The notes under the pieces were generated by a model, which did no database searches, was not told where the DNA came from, and saw nothing but the letters and a program-made list of their open reading frames with translations. A program made the position numbers and the translations under genes. A DNA stretch of 64,000 nucleotides from Cannabis sativa (lineage: Eukaryota; Streptophyta; Magnoliopsida; Rosales; Cannabaceae). Below are positions 9,263 through 21,103 of this stretch, in pieces (positions within the stretch are counted from its first letter, which is position 1; every line of letters begins with the position of its first letter). Location: NCBI RefSeq assembly GCF_029168945.1, contig NC_083608.1, positions 22,958,136 to 23,022,135 on the forward strand. Reading direction: 5' to 3'.

Positions 9263-10836
9263 TGTTAAATGCCAAAATATTACATATTTTATAGTGTAAA
9301 AAAACAAAATAAAATTAATTCTTTATAATATTTTCAAGAAATTAATGCAATATATTATTATATTGAAAATATTTTATTTAAGATTAATTTTATCTTTGTT
9401 TATAAATAATAATAGTATTTATGGCATAATTGAGAAAAAGAAAAATAAAAAGTTAAGAAAATGCATTGTATTTATTTAAAGAAATACAAATTAATTAAAT
9501 TTTAAATAAATATTTTCATTAAAATTATTGTGATATATTTTATGTTGAAAATATTTTGTTTGGATTTAATTTTGTTTGTGTTTGATTGAGAAAATAGCAT
9601 TTGTGAAAAGAAAGGAAAAGAAAAAGAAAAATGGTAAAAATGTGATCCAAAGCAATGAAAAATGGCATTTTTGAAGCCCAAAAGAGAGCACAAACGGACA
9701 AAAGCCCATTTGGCCCTCTTTCTCTCCCAGCCAACAGCCACGACACGTGGCGGTCTCCCATTCGCGCGCAGAAGCCCAGCAGGAGCCTGACCCCAGCCGC
9801 CTCTCTCTGCTCCCACGCGCGCGTGACGCGCACGGCTTCTCCTTAGCCGTGCGTGCGCGCCACTTCCCAGGCGCGCGAGTGGCCTTCGTTTGGTCCGATT
9901 CTCTTCAGCCAAAAGGTGGCTTTCTCTCCTCTTGCCACGTGTCAAGTTGCACACCAAAGCCACCAATCCGAGCTTGACACGTGGCACTCCGAAAATTAAC
10001 TTTTGGTATTTACAATTTTACCCACATGCAATTTGTAATAAGTTTAATTGCGTATTAGTCCTTTTACCCTTCTATAAATAGAAGCTTAGGTTTTTAGAAT
10101 TCGATTCTGATTTCGATTTCGGACGAGAAAAATCCGGAAAACGCTCGGAAGCGCTCAGTGTTAGTTTACCGCTTTCTTAGTTAATTTTCTTATGGGTTTC
10201 TAAGTTCCCTTATTATTAAGGAGGACGATGAAACCTAGTGTATTTAATTAAGTATTTATTTTTATTTTGATTCTCAGTACAATATATGCTTATGATTCTC
10301 GCTTCTTAAAATAATTTCTTTCATCTTTAATATCAAGTATTTTTGATAGTTAGAAATTATTTATGCTTGGTTCCATATTTTATTAAAAATAATATTCTTT
10401 GATTTTTTGTATTTACATTAAATTGTTTCACATTTAATGCTTAGAAGTTATAATTTTAAAGCGAAGGAAAATCTATTTTTTATTAGAAAATAATTGGTTT
10501 GATTACTGATTAAATTATGAGAATCAATATAAACATAAATATTTTTATATACACTTAAGTGGATTCTGAACCCTTAATAATATCCCAAAATATTTCTGAA
10601 AATATTTGTTACTGTCATTTTTATTGTTTAAATATTTTATTTTATTTTGTTACCAAAAACCTTACCATTTTCGGAACTAGGTTAGAGTTTTATTAGCTTA
10701 GATTAAATAAGTATTTTCTTCGATTTCACGCAATTCCCACGGGTTCGACCTCGTTCTTCACAATCTCAATACTACAATAAAGATTCGTGCGCTTGCGAGT
10801 TGATAAATGTAAAACGTACCATTTTGGTATACAACA
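9263..10836 (+). repeat. Element B 5' LTR
   Basis: The ends are TGTTAAATGCC and GGTATACAACA. The U3 part holds a GC-rich block (about 9740-9990) with three CACGTG G-box cores at 9744, 9936 and 9978, followed by a TATA box, TATAAATAG, at 10073-10081. The second and third G-boxes lie in a perfect 14-bp inverted repeat. A localised patch just after the TATA box (10101-10156) differs strongly from the other LTR. Confidence 0.95.
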
Positions 10837-10983
10837 AGTTTTTGGCGCTTCTTGTCCGTGAACTGCAAGAAGAAAAACTACTTTAATTCAGGTTGGTATA
10901 ATTCTTCTACTAGTTATTATATTATATATATATATTATATATTACGTTTCTTAATAGTGAAGTAAGATTTATATATATAATTA

Positions 10984-11032
<49 letters not shown>

Positions 11033-11401
11033 TACAGTAAGTAAGTGTTACTTACTGTTAATTATATTTATATATATAAATTTATATTATATTATTATTA
11101 TATATACATTACTTAACTATTAAGAAAAGCATATTATTAATATAATTATATATTATAAATTATAATTAATATTAATATTTATATTTCTGTCAAATATATA
11201 CATATTATTTATTTCCCGTTATATTTTAAATTCTGTCTTTATTTCTGCACATATATTAATATTAGTATTTATATTTCTGTCAAATATACATATTATTTAT
11301 TTCCCGCTATATTTTAAATTCAGTCTTTATTTACGCAATTATATGGTAGGCACCGCCTCCTAATTTTTTCATGTTATTTTAATTTTTGTGATACTTAGTG
11401 T
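10837..11401 (+). other. Element B leader: PBS, TTA microsatellite and hairpins
   Basis: This is untranslated leader. The bases after the LTR read AGTTTTTGGCGCTTCTTGTC. The TGGCGC start matches the tRNA-Asp-type PBS of element A, but the rest does not, so the primer tRNA is uncertain. A (TTA)n microsatellite spans about 10985-11030. A perfect hairpin with 11-bp arms follows (ACAGTAAGTAA, 11034-11058). Inverted copies of TTTCTTAATAGT flank this region at about 10947 and 11115. An 85-bp segment beginning with AT-rich sequence and ATATTTCTGTC is tandemly repeated at about 11166-11250 and 11253-11337. Confidence 0.75.
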
Positions 11402-13165
11402 ATGATTCGCTGGGAACGAAATTCTAAAAATCGTTTGGTAAAAAGAAAATTATTGTGGGTTGAAATTAAAAGTGAAAATTCTGACATCATGGAACCAAAT
11501 CAAGTAAATGTGGAAGAAAAAACTCTTATTGATCATTTTTCTCCCATTTCTGCTAATCCACCATCATGCATTATTTTTCCTGAAACAAATGCTACACATT
11601 TTGAACTGAAACCTTCCATAATTCAACTATTGCCATCTTTTTATGGGTTAGGTAAAGAGGATCCATACATGCATGTGAAAGATTTTTTAGAAATTTGCTC
11701 TACATTTAGATTTCAAAATTTTTCTGATGAATCTGTTAGGCTTAGACTTTTTCCATTCTCATTAAAAGATAAGTCTAAAGCCTGGTTAAATTCACCCCCA
11801 GCCCGATCTATTTCTACTTGGGATGAATTAGTTAATAAATTTTTGTCCAAATTTTTTCCCATGTCTAAAACGGATAATATTAGGAGAGAAATCTCCGAAT
11901 TTTATCAGAAAGATCACGAAGAATTTTATGAATGTTGGGAAAGATTTAAAGATTTATTGCTAAAATGTCCACACCATGGTTTTGAAAAATGGAGATTGGT
12001 AAAATACTTTTATGATGGATTATCTCCCTCAAACCGACAAATGGTACAATCAATGCACACTGGAAAATTTTTGCAATTTAGAGGGGATGAGGCTTGGGAG
12101 TCTCTTGAGAATCTTTCTGTAAATTCTCAACAGTGGAATTGCCAAGATCCTAGATCGAAAGCTTCCAACACACCTAAGAGAGGTGGAATTTACGATGTCA
12201 AAGATGACGTAGATATTAAAACATCATTAGCAAATCTAACTAGGAGAGTTGAAGCTATGTCATTAAGTCAATCCATGAATACTCCTATACATAGGAATGA
12301 AATTTGTTCCTTATGCTATAGTACAAGTCATAGTGCCCAGTCATGTCCATCATTGCCTATATACCAAGAGGCATTTTCTGAAGAAGTGAACGCTCTTCAA
12401 ACTTATGGGAAATCATCTGATAGCCCATTTTCTCAATCCTACAATCCAAATTGGAGAAATCATCCAAATTTTTCATGGAGACAAAACCAGCCTCCAATGA
12501 ATCAAGGGCACCAGTACAACACGCCCAATCAGAGTCAAGCCCAACCTAATATGCCATATCCTCAACAACAAAGAAAACCATCTTTAGAGGATACACTACA
12601 ACAGTTTATGCAAACCACCCAACAAGCTTTACACACAAATTCTCAATCCCTGTTAAAGCTTGAAACACAAATGGGTCAGCTTGCTACTGCTGTAGCTGAA
12701 AGGGAAAAGGGAAAACTTCCCAGTCAACCCATTCCAAATCCAAAGAGCCAGTATGAGGTAAGTACATCTAGACCTGTTGAAGAAGCTAATTCAATTTCTA
12801 TCCTTAAGTCTGGAAAAATTATTGAAAAACCTGATTACATACCTCAAACTGATGCTGAAATAAACAAAGACTCATTGAAAGAAAATGAAAAGAGTCAGCC
12901 TGAAAGTTCACATTCCAAAGACTCGGTTGAAGAATCGAGTCAAACCTTACCGTTCATTCCAAAAGCTCCATTCCCACAAAGATTGCTCCCGATCAAAAGA
13001 GGTAGTCAGTATGGTGACATCTTAGAGGTATTCAAACAAGTAAGTATAAATATCCCTTTCTTAGATGCCATTAAGCAAATACCTGCCTACTCTAAATTCT
13101 TGAAAGATTTGTGTACTGCAAAAAGAAACACCAATATTCTGAAGAAGGCATTTTTAACAGAATAA
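11402..13165 (+). CDS. Element B gag
   Basis: Gag of an Athila/Tat-like Ty3 element, forming the particle and binding RNA. The central retrotransposon gag domain includes [35 protein letters not shown] and LLKCPHHGFEKW. A Cys/His motif (CSLCYSTSHSAQSC) near residue 300 resembles the zinc-knuckle position. The C-terminal half is Gln/Asn/Pro-rich with a TQMGQLATAVAEREKGKLPSQ-like stretch typical of the family. The first ATG is at 11402, but the homology-supported start is probably the ATG at 11489 (MEPNQVNVEE). The frame ends at a TAA that is in phase with the protease segment, so it is probably a nonsense mutation in a once continuous gag-pro frame. Confidence 0.88.
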   Translation: MIRWERNSKNRLVKRKLLWVEIKSENSDIMEPNQVNVEEKTLIDHFSPISANPPSCIIFPETNATHFELKPSIIQLLPSFYGLGKEDPYMHVKDFLEICSTFRFQNFSDESVRLRLFPFSLKDKSKAWLNSPPARSISTWDELVNKFLSKFFPMSKTDNIRREISEFYQKDHEEFYECWERFKDLLLKCPHHGFEKWRLVKYFYDGLSPSNRQMVQSMHTGKFLQFRGDEAWESLENLSVNSQQWNCQDPRSKASNTPKRGGIYDVKDDVDIKTSLANLTRRVEAMSLSQSMNTPIHRNEICSLCYSTSHSAQSCPSLPIYQEAFSEEVNALQTYGKSSDSPFSQSYNPNWRNHPNFSWRQNQPPMNQGHQYNTPNQSQAQPNMPYPQQQRKPSLEDTLQQFMQTTQQALHTNSQSLLKLETQMGQLATAVAEREKGKLPSQPIPNPKSQYEVSTSRPVEEANSISILKSGKIIEKPDYIPQTDAEINKDSLKENEKSQPESSHSKDSVEESSQTLPFIPKAPFPQRLLPIKRGSQYGDILEVFKQVSINIPFLDAIKQIPAYSKFLKDLCTAKRNTNILKKAFLTE

Positions 13166-13993
13166 GCCAGCTCTATAATTCAATATGAAAGTCTTGTTAA
13201 ACACAAAGATCTGGGATGTCCCACACTTCCATGTATTATTGGTGATCATGTGATTAACGAAGCTTTACTTGATTTAGGACCTAGTGTGAATTTGTTGCCT
13301 TATTTTGTTTATAAGCAACTTGGTCTAGGGGAAGTGAAACCAACATCTATGATACTTCAGTTAGCTGATCGTTCTGTGAAAATTCCTAGAGGTGTCATAG
13401 AAGATGTTTTGATTAAGGTAGATAAATTTTATTTTCCTGTTGATTTCATTGTTCTTGATACTCATTTTGTTGAAGACATAAGTGCTCAAATTCCGATCAT
13501 TTTGGGTAGACCATTTTTAGCCACATCAAATGCAATCATCAACTGTCGTAATGGTGTTCTTAAATTATCATTTGGAAATATGACTGTTGAGTTGAATGTT
13601 TTTAATGTTGCTAATAAATCTGTTGATTGCGATGATGTATATGAGGTAAATTTTATTGATTCTGTCACACAAGATTTCATGCTAAACAAAGATAATTCTT
13701 TTGAAAATTGTGTAAGTCATTTTGGTATGAATTTTGAAAGTTCTTTTGATAGTGTAAATTCTTTGTTAGAGTCTACACCATTGATAAACACAGAAGAGTG
13801 GAACACCAAAGTTGAGTCAATTGAACCCTTTCGCCAATTAGAATCACAGTCACTCCCTGAACCACCAAAGTTAGATCTAAAGGTTTTACCTGAAGATCTA
13901 AAATATGCATTCCTAGGAGAGTCAGAAACCTTCCCTGTTATCATCGCATGCGTTAGACAAGAAACAAGAAGAGAAATTGGTACAAGTTCTTAA
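13166..13993 (+). pseudogene. Element B protease region
   Basis: This is the retroviral-type aspartic protease segment. It continues in the gag frame after the TAA. The motif DLGPSVNLLP replaces the family's usual DLGAS, and LQLADRSVKIPRGVIEDVL plus IILGRPFLAT follow, as in Athila/Tat proteases. The active-site Asp is kept but the Ala is Pro. The frame is then lost by a frameshift near 13950-13977, shortly before the start of RT. It cannot be made as a free protein because there is no good start codon after the TAA. Confidence 0.8.
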
Positions 13994-15630
13994 GAGTCAC
14001 AAAGAAGCCATAGGGTGGACCATGGCTGACATCAAAGGAATTAGTCCTTCGGTGTGCATGCATCGAATCCATTTAGAAGAAAATGCAAAGCCATCCCGTG
14101 AGTGTCAAAGAAGGTTAAATCCAAATATGAAAGAAGTAGTGAGAGATGAAATACTTAAAACATTAGATGTGGGTATTATATACCCAATTTCTGATAGTTC
14201 ATGGGTCAGTCCGATCCATGTTGTTCCTAAGAAGTCTGGAATTACTGTAGTCAAAAATGCAAACGATGAATTAATCCCCACTAAAATCCAAACTGGATGG
14301 AGAGTGTGCATTGACTACGTAAAATCGAATAGCCTCACCAGAAAAGACCATTTTCCCATTACCCTTCATTGATCAAATGCTTGAAAGATTAGCTGGTCAC
14401 GAGTACTACTGTTTTCTCGATGGTTACTCGGGATACAACCAAATCCCGATAGCACCCGAGGATCAAGAAAAGACCACCTTCACATGTCCTTATGGAACAT
14501 TTGCTTATCGACGCATGTCTTTTGGCTTATGCAATGCACCTGCGACGTTTCAAAGGTGTATGATTGCAATTTTTTCTGATATGGTTGAACATTTTTTGGA
14601 AATCTTTATGGATGATTTTTCTATTTATGGATCTTCTTTTGATGAATGTTTACACCACCTGTCTCTTGTCTTGATTCGTTGTAAAGAAAAGAATTTAGTG
14701 CTAAATTGGGAAAAATGTCATTTTATGGTAAAACGTGGAATTGTCTTGGGACATGTGATTTCATCTGAGGGAATAGAAGTTGACAAAGCTAAAGTTGATC
14801 TTATTTCAAAACTTCCACCACCTAAAACTGTGAAAGAAATTAGATCATTCTTAGGTCACGCCGGTTTCTACCGGAGATTCATAAAAGACTTTAGCAAAAT
14901 TTCACGGCCTCTGTGCCATTTACTTGGAAAAGATAATGCATTTGTTTTTGATCACGATTGTCATATTGCTTTTGAGAAATTGAAAACTATGCTAACTACT
15001 GCACCCATTATTCAACCTCCTGATTGGAACCTTCCTTTTGAAATAATGTGTGATGCTTCTGATTATGCTATAGGAGCTGTCTTAGGGCAAAGAATTGATA
15101 AAATACCACATGTTATTTCCTACTCTAGCAAAACTCTAAATGATGCTCAATTAAATTATTCCACAACTGAGAAAGAATTGCTTGCTGTAGTCTTTGCCTT
15201 AGAAAAGTTTAGGTCTTATCTGTTAGGATCTAAAATAATTGTTTATTCTGATCATGCTGCCTTAAGATATCTTTTGTCAAAGAAAGATGCAAAATCACGT
15301 TTAATCCGTTGGATACTTCTTTTACAAGAGTTTGATCTAGAAATTCGTGATAAAAAAGGGTCTGAAAATGTTGTTGCTGATCACTTATCTAGGCTAGTTA
15401 TTGAAACTAGTAAAGAGCCTACCCCTATCACCGAAACTTTTCCTGATGAACAATTGATGCATGTTTCTTCTCTGCCTTGGTATGCTGACATTGTGAATTA
15501 TCTTGTTACTGGTGAAATACCATCTCACTGGTCTAAACAAGATAAAAATAAATTTTATTACGAGGTGAAAAATTTTATACGGGATGATCCATACTTGTTT
15601 AAATATTGTCACGATCGAGATAGTACGTAG
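13977..15630 (+). pseudogene. Element B reverse transcriptase and RNase H
   Basis: The RT N-terminus (AIGWTMADIKGISPSVCMHRI, YPISDSSWVSPIHVVPKKSG) is followed by a frameshift at about 14365-14376. The RT core then runs with [36 protein letters not shown] and the catalytic FMDDFSIYG. RNase H follows with [30 protein letters not shown] and [11 protein letters not shown]. The catalytic acids of both domains are present. The frame ends at 15630 and overlaps the integrase frame, marking one more frameshift near 15600. The element could not make an active RT from this copy. Confidence 0.9.
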
Positions 15631-16771
15631 ATGTATCCCGAATTGTGATCAAACTAAAATCATATCTTTTTGTCATGATCATGCCTGTGGAGGCCATTTC
15701 AGTAGTAAAAAGACTGCTGCAAAAATTTTACAATGTGGTTTTTATTGGCCCACAATTTTTCGTGATATATATGCATACTGTAAAGCATGTGAACGTTGTC
15801 AAAAGTTAGGAAGTCTGTCTAGAAGAAACATGATGCCTTTAAACCCTATTCTTATTATTGATGTATTTGATGTTTGGGGTATTGATTTTATGGGACCTTT
15901 TCCTAACTCGTTTGGAAATTTGTATATTCTTGTTGGAGTTGATTATGTTTCAAAATGGGTCGAAGCTGTTGCATGTCACACAAACGACCACAAAGTGGTG
16001 GTTCGTTTCTTGAAAGAAAATATTTTTTCCCGTTTTGGCACACCACGTGCTATCATTAGTGATGGAGGTACACATTTTTGTAATAAGCCATTTGCACATC
16101 TCATGAAAAATTATGGCATTACACACAAAGTCACTACACCATATCATCCTCAAACTAGTGGTCAAGTTGAAATCTCTAATAGGGAAATAAAGCACATCCT
16201 AGAAAAAACAGTCAACCCAACTAGGAAAGATTGGTCCCTGAGACTAACTGATGCTTTATGGGCATATCGTACTGCATACAAAACTCCCATTGGAATGTCA
16301 CCTTACCGCCTAGTGTATGGAAAAGCCTGTCATTTACCTGTAGAGTTAGAGCATAGAGCCTTTTGGGCAATTAAACAACTGAATTTTGCTCTAGACAAAG
16401 CGGGAGAGAAAAGAAAGCTCCAATTAAATGAATTGGAAGAACTGAGAAATGATGCTTACGATTGTGCAAAAAGTTACAAAGAACGTACAAAGTTGTATCA
16501 TGATAAGAACATCTTGCGAAAAGATTTCTCCACTGGTCAGAAAGTTCTTTTATACAACTCTCGCCTTCATCTGTTTCCCGGTAAGTTACGTTCTAAATGG
16601 ACTGGTCCATTTACTGTTCGTACTGTTTTTCCTCACGGAGCTGTTGAAATTGAAAATTCTAAAACTGGTAACATATTCAAAGTCAATGGACAACGGTTGA
16701 AACCATTTTTAGAATTAACACCACCTGAAGTGGAGGAAACACTCCTTCACGATCCAATTTACCAAGGTTAG
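15584..16771 (+). pseudogene. Element B integrase
   Basis: The integrase has an N-terminal zinc-binding H-H-C-C set ([10 protein letters not shown] then CKACERCQK). The catalytic core follows with D in [11 protein letters not shown] in [12 protein letters not shown] and E in [14 protein letters not shown]-terminal DNA-binding region follows with [11 protein letters not shown] and [12 protein letters not shown]. It is out of frame with RT, so I treat it as broken although the domain itself is open. It ends with a GPF/Y-type C-terminus and has no chromodomain, as in Athila/Tat elements. Confidence 0.88.
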
Positions 16772-18323
16772 TGAATTCTTTCACTACTGGTCCTATCTTT
16801 AATTGCTTTCTTTATTTTCAGTATTTTAGTTTATTTTCTGTCATTTGTTTTTAGAAAATTAACATCTATCACTGTGCATATTCTCCGTTTTTCAGTTCTC
16901 ATCTCATGTTCTTATCATATACATATTTAGACATTGAGGACACTGTCTCATTTTAGTTGGGGGTACTGAGTATATTCTTGCGTTAAGTTCGATAAATTTC
17001 TTACCTTTTTGAAAATTTTGAGTCAAATTCTGCTGCTAATTATGTGAATAAATAAATATTGTGTTAGACTAGTTTATACTATATTTAGTTACTTAGATAG
17101 TAATTCCAGTAAAAATTGCACAAACCAAACATATGATTTGATTGTTTTTAACACATTTAATTGAGAAAAATCTTAAGTTAAAAGCTTTCATTTTTTTTGT
17201 GAGAAGTGAGAATTGAGAAAACGATTTTTTGAACATATATTGATCTTCTGAATTGGTAAAATCGAAATTTTTTTGAAATTTGAAAATATGACAATTACTA
17301 GAGGGAAACTTTTTTGTTTAGAATTGAGCCTAATTGTGAATTTATTATCTTTATATTTTCTTATCACATGTTGCCTCTTGTTAAAAAAGAAAAAAAAGAA
17401 AAAAAAAAAAAAAAAGAGTAAAAGATATATATATTGTGGATATTGCCCTTAAAAAAAAATACATATATCTCAAATAAAGAGCAATATCTTACATACTATA
17501 TATATAAAGAAAAAAAATCAAACAAGAGCAACATTTCTCTATCAGCGTAGCTTGGTCAAAATTCAAAATATACCAAAAAAAATTTTTGCTATGGTAAATA
17601 ATTATTGTGGATATTGCCCTTAAAAAAAAATACATATATATCATATAAAGAGCAATATCTTAGTTTTAATCATTTAGCAAAGTAAAAATATATATATATA
17701 CCGGTAAAAATATATATGCATAATATATATATATAGAAAAAAAAATAATAATAATAATATATCATCATCAATCAAAAGAGACTTTGCTATAGTTTATTTT
17801 TCGTAAATTTTAGTCACGAAAGAAAAAAAAAAAAATCGTTGTTTATTTCTTTATTTTGGCTCTAGATATTGTAATGAAATCCCGAAGTTAACTTGTCATT
17901 TGAATTTCAAAATATTTTTTGGTTAGCCTATCTATGGGTCAATAATTGTTTACATTGTTCGTCCTAAAAATCTTTATCCATTTGAGCGTCAATTAATATA
18001 TCTTTCCAGCTCCAAGAGTGACAACCCTTCCTCTTTTCAAATATTTCAATACCTGTGAGGATTTGGAGTTGAGACTTTTTACTTTAAAGATTTTTCAATA
18101 TTATACGTGTTTATGATTAAAGCAAAGAATATGATTTGAAACACACACACAAAAAATCTGGAATTATATCTATTGTAATTTTTTATATATAGTATTTTCT
18201 AGAGTTTACACCAATATTTTATTTTGTTTCGATTAGTCAGAGTTTGTTTGATTTGTTCATTTTGGTAATATTTTGTTATCCGCTTGAATTGCTAGGGACT
18301 AGCAATAAGCTAGTTGGGGGTTG
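16772..18323 (+). other. Element B 3' non-coding region
   Basis: No credible reading frame is present where some Athila elements carry an env-like gene. A conserved-looking post-pol string, ATTGAGGACACTGTCTCATT then TTGGGGG, lies at about 16933-16966. The middle is full of A-runs and AT dinucleotides. A 59-bp segment containing GATATTGC...GCAATATC is repeated at 17433-17491 and 17604-17662. The region ends with the polypurine tract GTTGGGGGTTG just before the 3' LTR. Confidence 0.75.
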
Positions 18324-19897
18324 TGTTAAATGCCAAAATATTACATATTTTATAGTGTAAAAAAACAAAATAAAATTAATTCTTTATAATATTTTCAAGA
18401 AATTAATGCAATATATTATTATATTGAAAATATTTTATTTAAGATTAATTTTATCTTTGTTTATAAATAATAATAGTATTTATGGCATAATTGAGAAAAA
18501 GAAAAATAAAAAGTTAAGAAAATGCATTGTATTTATTTAAAGAAATACAAATTAATTAAATTTTAAATAAATATTTTCATTAAAATTATTGTGATATATT
18601 TTATGTTGAAAATATTTTGTTTGGATTTAATTTTGTTTGTGTTTGATTGAGAAAATAGCATTTGTGAAAAGAAAGGAAAAGAAAAAGAAAAATGGTAAAA
18701 ATGTGATCCAAAGCAATGAAAAATGGCATTTTTGAAGCCCAAAAGAGAGCACAAACGGACAAAAGCCCATTTGGCCCTCTTTCTCTCCCAGCCAACAGCC
18801 ACGACACGTGGCGGTCTCCCATTCGCGCGCAGAAGCCCAGCAGGAGCCTGACCCCAGCCGCCTCTCTCTGCTCCCACGCGCGCGTGACGCGCACGGCTTC
18901 TCCTTAGCCGTGCGTGCGCGCCACTTCCCAGGCGCGCGAGTGGCCTTCGTTTGGTCCGATTCTCTTCAGCCAAAAGGTGGCTTTCTCTCCTCTTGCCACG
19001 TGTCAAGTTGCACACCAAAGCCACCAATCCGAGCTTGACACGTGGCACTCCGAAAATTAACTTTTGGTATTTACAATTTTACCCACATGCAATTTGTAAT
19101 AAGTTTAATTGCGTATTAGTCCTTTTACCCTTCTATAAATAGAAGCTTAGGTTTTTAGAATTCAGTTACAGTTTCAGTTTCAGACAGAAAAATCCAGAGA
19201 AAACGCTCAGAGCGCTCAGTGTTAGTTTACCGCTTTCTTAGTTAATTTTCTTATGGGTTTCTAAGTTCCCTTATTATTAAGGAGGACGATGAAACCTAGT
19301 GTATTTAATTAAGTATTTATTTTTATTTTGATTCTCAGTACAATATATGCTTATGATTCTCGCTTCTTAAAATAATTTCTTTCATCTTTAATATCAAGTA
19401 TTTTTGATAGTTAGAAATTATTTATGCTTGGTTCCATATTTTATTAAAAATAATATTCTTTGATTTTTTGTATTTACATTAAATTGTTTCACATTTAATG
19501 CTTAGAAGTTATAATTTTAAAGCGAAGGAAAATCTATTTTTTATTAGAAAATAATTGGTTTGATTACTGATTAAATTATGAGAATCAATATAAACATAAA
19601 TATTTTTATATACACTTAAGTGGATTCTGAACCCTTAATAATATCCCAAAATATTTCTGAAAATATTTGTTACTGTCATTTTTATTGTTTAAATATTTTA
19701 TTTTATTTTGTTACCAAAAACCTTACCATTTTCGGAACTAGGTTAGAGTTTTATTAGCTTAGATTAAATAAGTATTTTCTTCGATTTCACGCAATTCCCA
19801 CGGGTTCGACCTCGTTCTTCACAATCTCAATACTACAATAAAGATTCGTGCGCTTGCGAGTTGATAAATGTAAAACGTACCATTTTGGTATACAACA
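18324..19897 (+). repeat. Element B 3' LTR
   Basis: Same length as the 5' LTR (1574 bp) and, by eye, identical outside the 56-bp patch at 19162-19217. G-box cores are at 18805, 18997 and 19039, and the TATA box is at 19134-19142. It is followed directly by CTAAC, the target duplication. Confidence 0.95.
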
Positions 19898-19903
19898 CTA
19901 ACA

Positions 19904-21103
19904 AACTCCCCCAAATTGACTCTTTACTCGTCCCCGAGTAAACTAGGACTAAACTAAAAACAAACTGACAATGATAGCTAAACTTTCCAACAATTTAATT
20001 GTTACCACCACCTGCACAACTTCAATCCATCAATAACCAGAATTTCAATTTGCCAACTCTAAGAACTAAGTTGAATGTGCAATTTACAAGTAAGTAATTC
20101 ATACAAACATAAAACATCGCAATTGCCATCAATATCACAACTGTTCTAAACTTTCCAACATCCCACTAACACATGATCAATAATTTTGAACGACATACCT
20201 CTCTCCACTAATGTTGACAAATTTCTATTTGGAATCAATAGGTCTTTTTCGGTTAACATCGCATGGCTTAGGTACATGGGTAGGTGAGAAGTCATTTAGG
20301 CTATACTATACCATAAGCACTATTAACCAAACAAGCTTAGACATTTATTTTGCATTCTTTCCATATATCCCAAAAACAGAAATAAGAGATTGCAATTTTT
20401 CTTATGTGTGTACCTCATAATTTTCTTAACTTTTTTTTTCAAGAAGACACATTTTTTTTTTCTTTCTTTCTTCTTTTTCATAGGCACAACACACAATATT
20501 ATTCTTTTTTTTCAACCTCTCATTCCTACACTTTATTTTTCCACTTACAGCACTTATCCCCCCAAACTTGCTTCAAGGCTCATGGCATAATAAGTTACGT
20601 TCAGGGTGAAAAGAATTTAAGATACGAATTCAGCTCAGTTAAAGTGGTGAAAAATTTTTAAAACAGGCTAAGGCTCAACTTTGGGTATACTATGGTAAAA
20701 ATTTCTAGGTAGGCTTGAAAGGCTCAATCGTTCCAAAGAAAACTTGCCTAAATCACTTTCCAAACAAAAAAAATATCAAGGATTTCGCTTCAAGAGAGTA
20801 TGTCATACAAATTCTATTCCATGTACAATCAATCATTCCACAAACCAAATAGAACAGAGGTGATATGTGAGAATAGCAAATGTTTTAAATCTACATGAAT
20901 CACTTCCTAGCACACATCCATCTTAATTCAAACAGTTGCAAGTCAAGCACACAGTTATGTTTTAATCCATTGCACAAGTGAATAACAACAATTCAATCAA
21001 TCTTTCAATTTAGCTATCACGCAAGACTAAAAAAAACTAAAACAAACTAAACTAGAACAAATAAACGCGAAAAAAATTAAGTTTCCCCCCCCCCCCCCCC
21101 AAA
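19904..21103 (-). other. Element A 3' non-coding region with polypurine tract and 16-bp C run
   Basis: This lies between the remnant of pol and the 3' LTR on the minus strand. The polypurine tract (minus TTTGGGGGAGTT) is at 19904-19916. A homopolymer of 16 C (G on the element strand) lies at 21085-21100, next to ACATTGGGGACAATGTG, the post-pol string that element B also has in diverged form. No coding frame is evident. The T-rich section at 20430-20520 is low complexity. Confidence 0.75.

Larger units (their letters stand above)
9263..19897 (+). mobile_element. Ty3 element B (Athila/Tat-like), near full length
   Basis: This 10.6-kb element has two 1574-bp LTRs (9263-10836 and 18324-19897) and perfect 5-bp target duplications CTAAC (9258-9262 and 19898-19902). 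The plus-strand order is LTR, leader with a TTGGCGC-type PBS, gag, protease, RT, RNase H, integrase, a long non-coding 3' region, the polypurine tract AGTTGGGGGTTG and the second LTR. It landed one base inside the end of element A's LTR. Apart from a 56-bp patch the LTRs look identical by eye, yet the coding region has a nonsense codon and several frameshifts. Confidence 0.93.

Noticed and set aside
9502..9987. 161-codon minus-strand open frame in element B's LTR, with an identical copy at 18563-19048
   Set aside because: It lies across the GC-rich U3 block, is identical in both copies only because LTRs are duplicates, has no domain and ends in low-complexity residues.
17360..17840. CRISPR-like repeat array
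   Set aside because: Only two copies of one unit with unequal spacing in a plant retrotransposon; AT simple repeats explain the rest.
21085..21100. 16-base C run as an assembly gap or telomere-like tract
   Set aside because: It lies where related elements have a shorter G-run (TTTGGGGG) after pol, so it is an expanded homopolymer, although its exact length may be a sequencing artefact.
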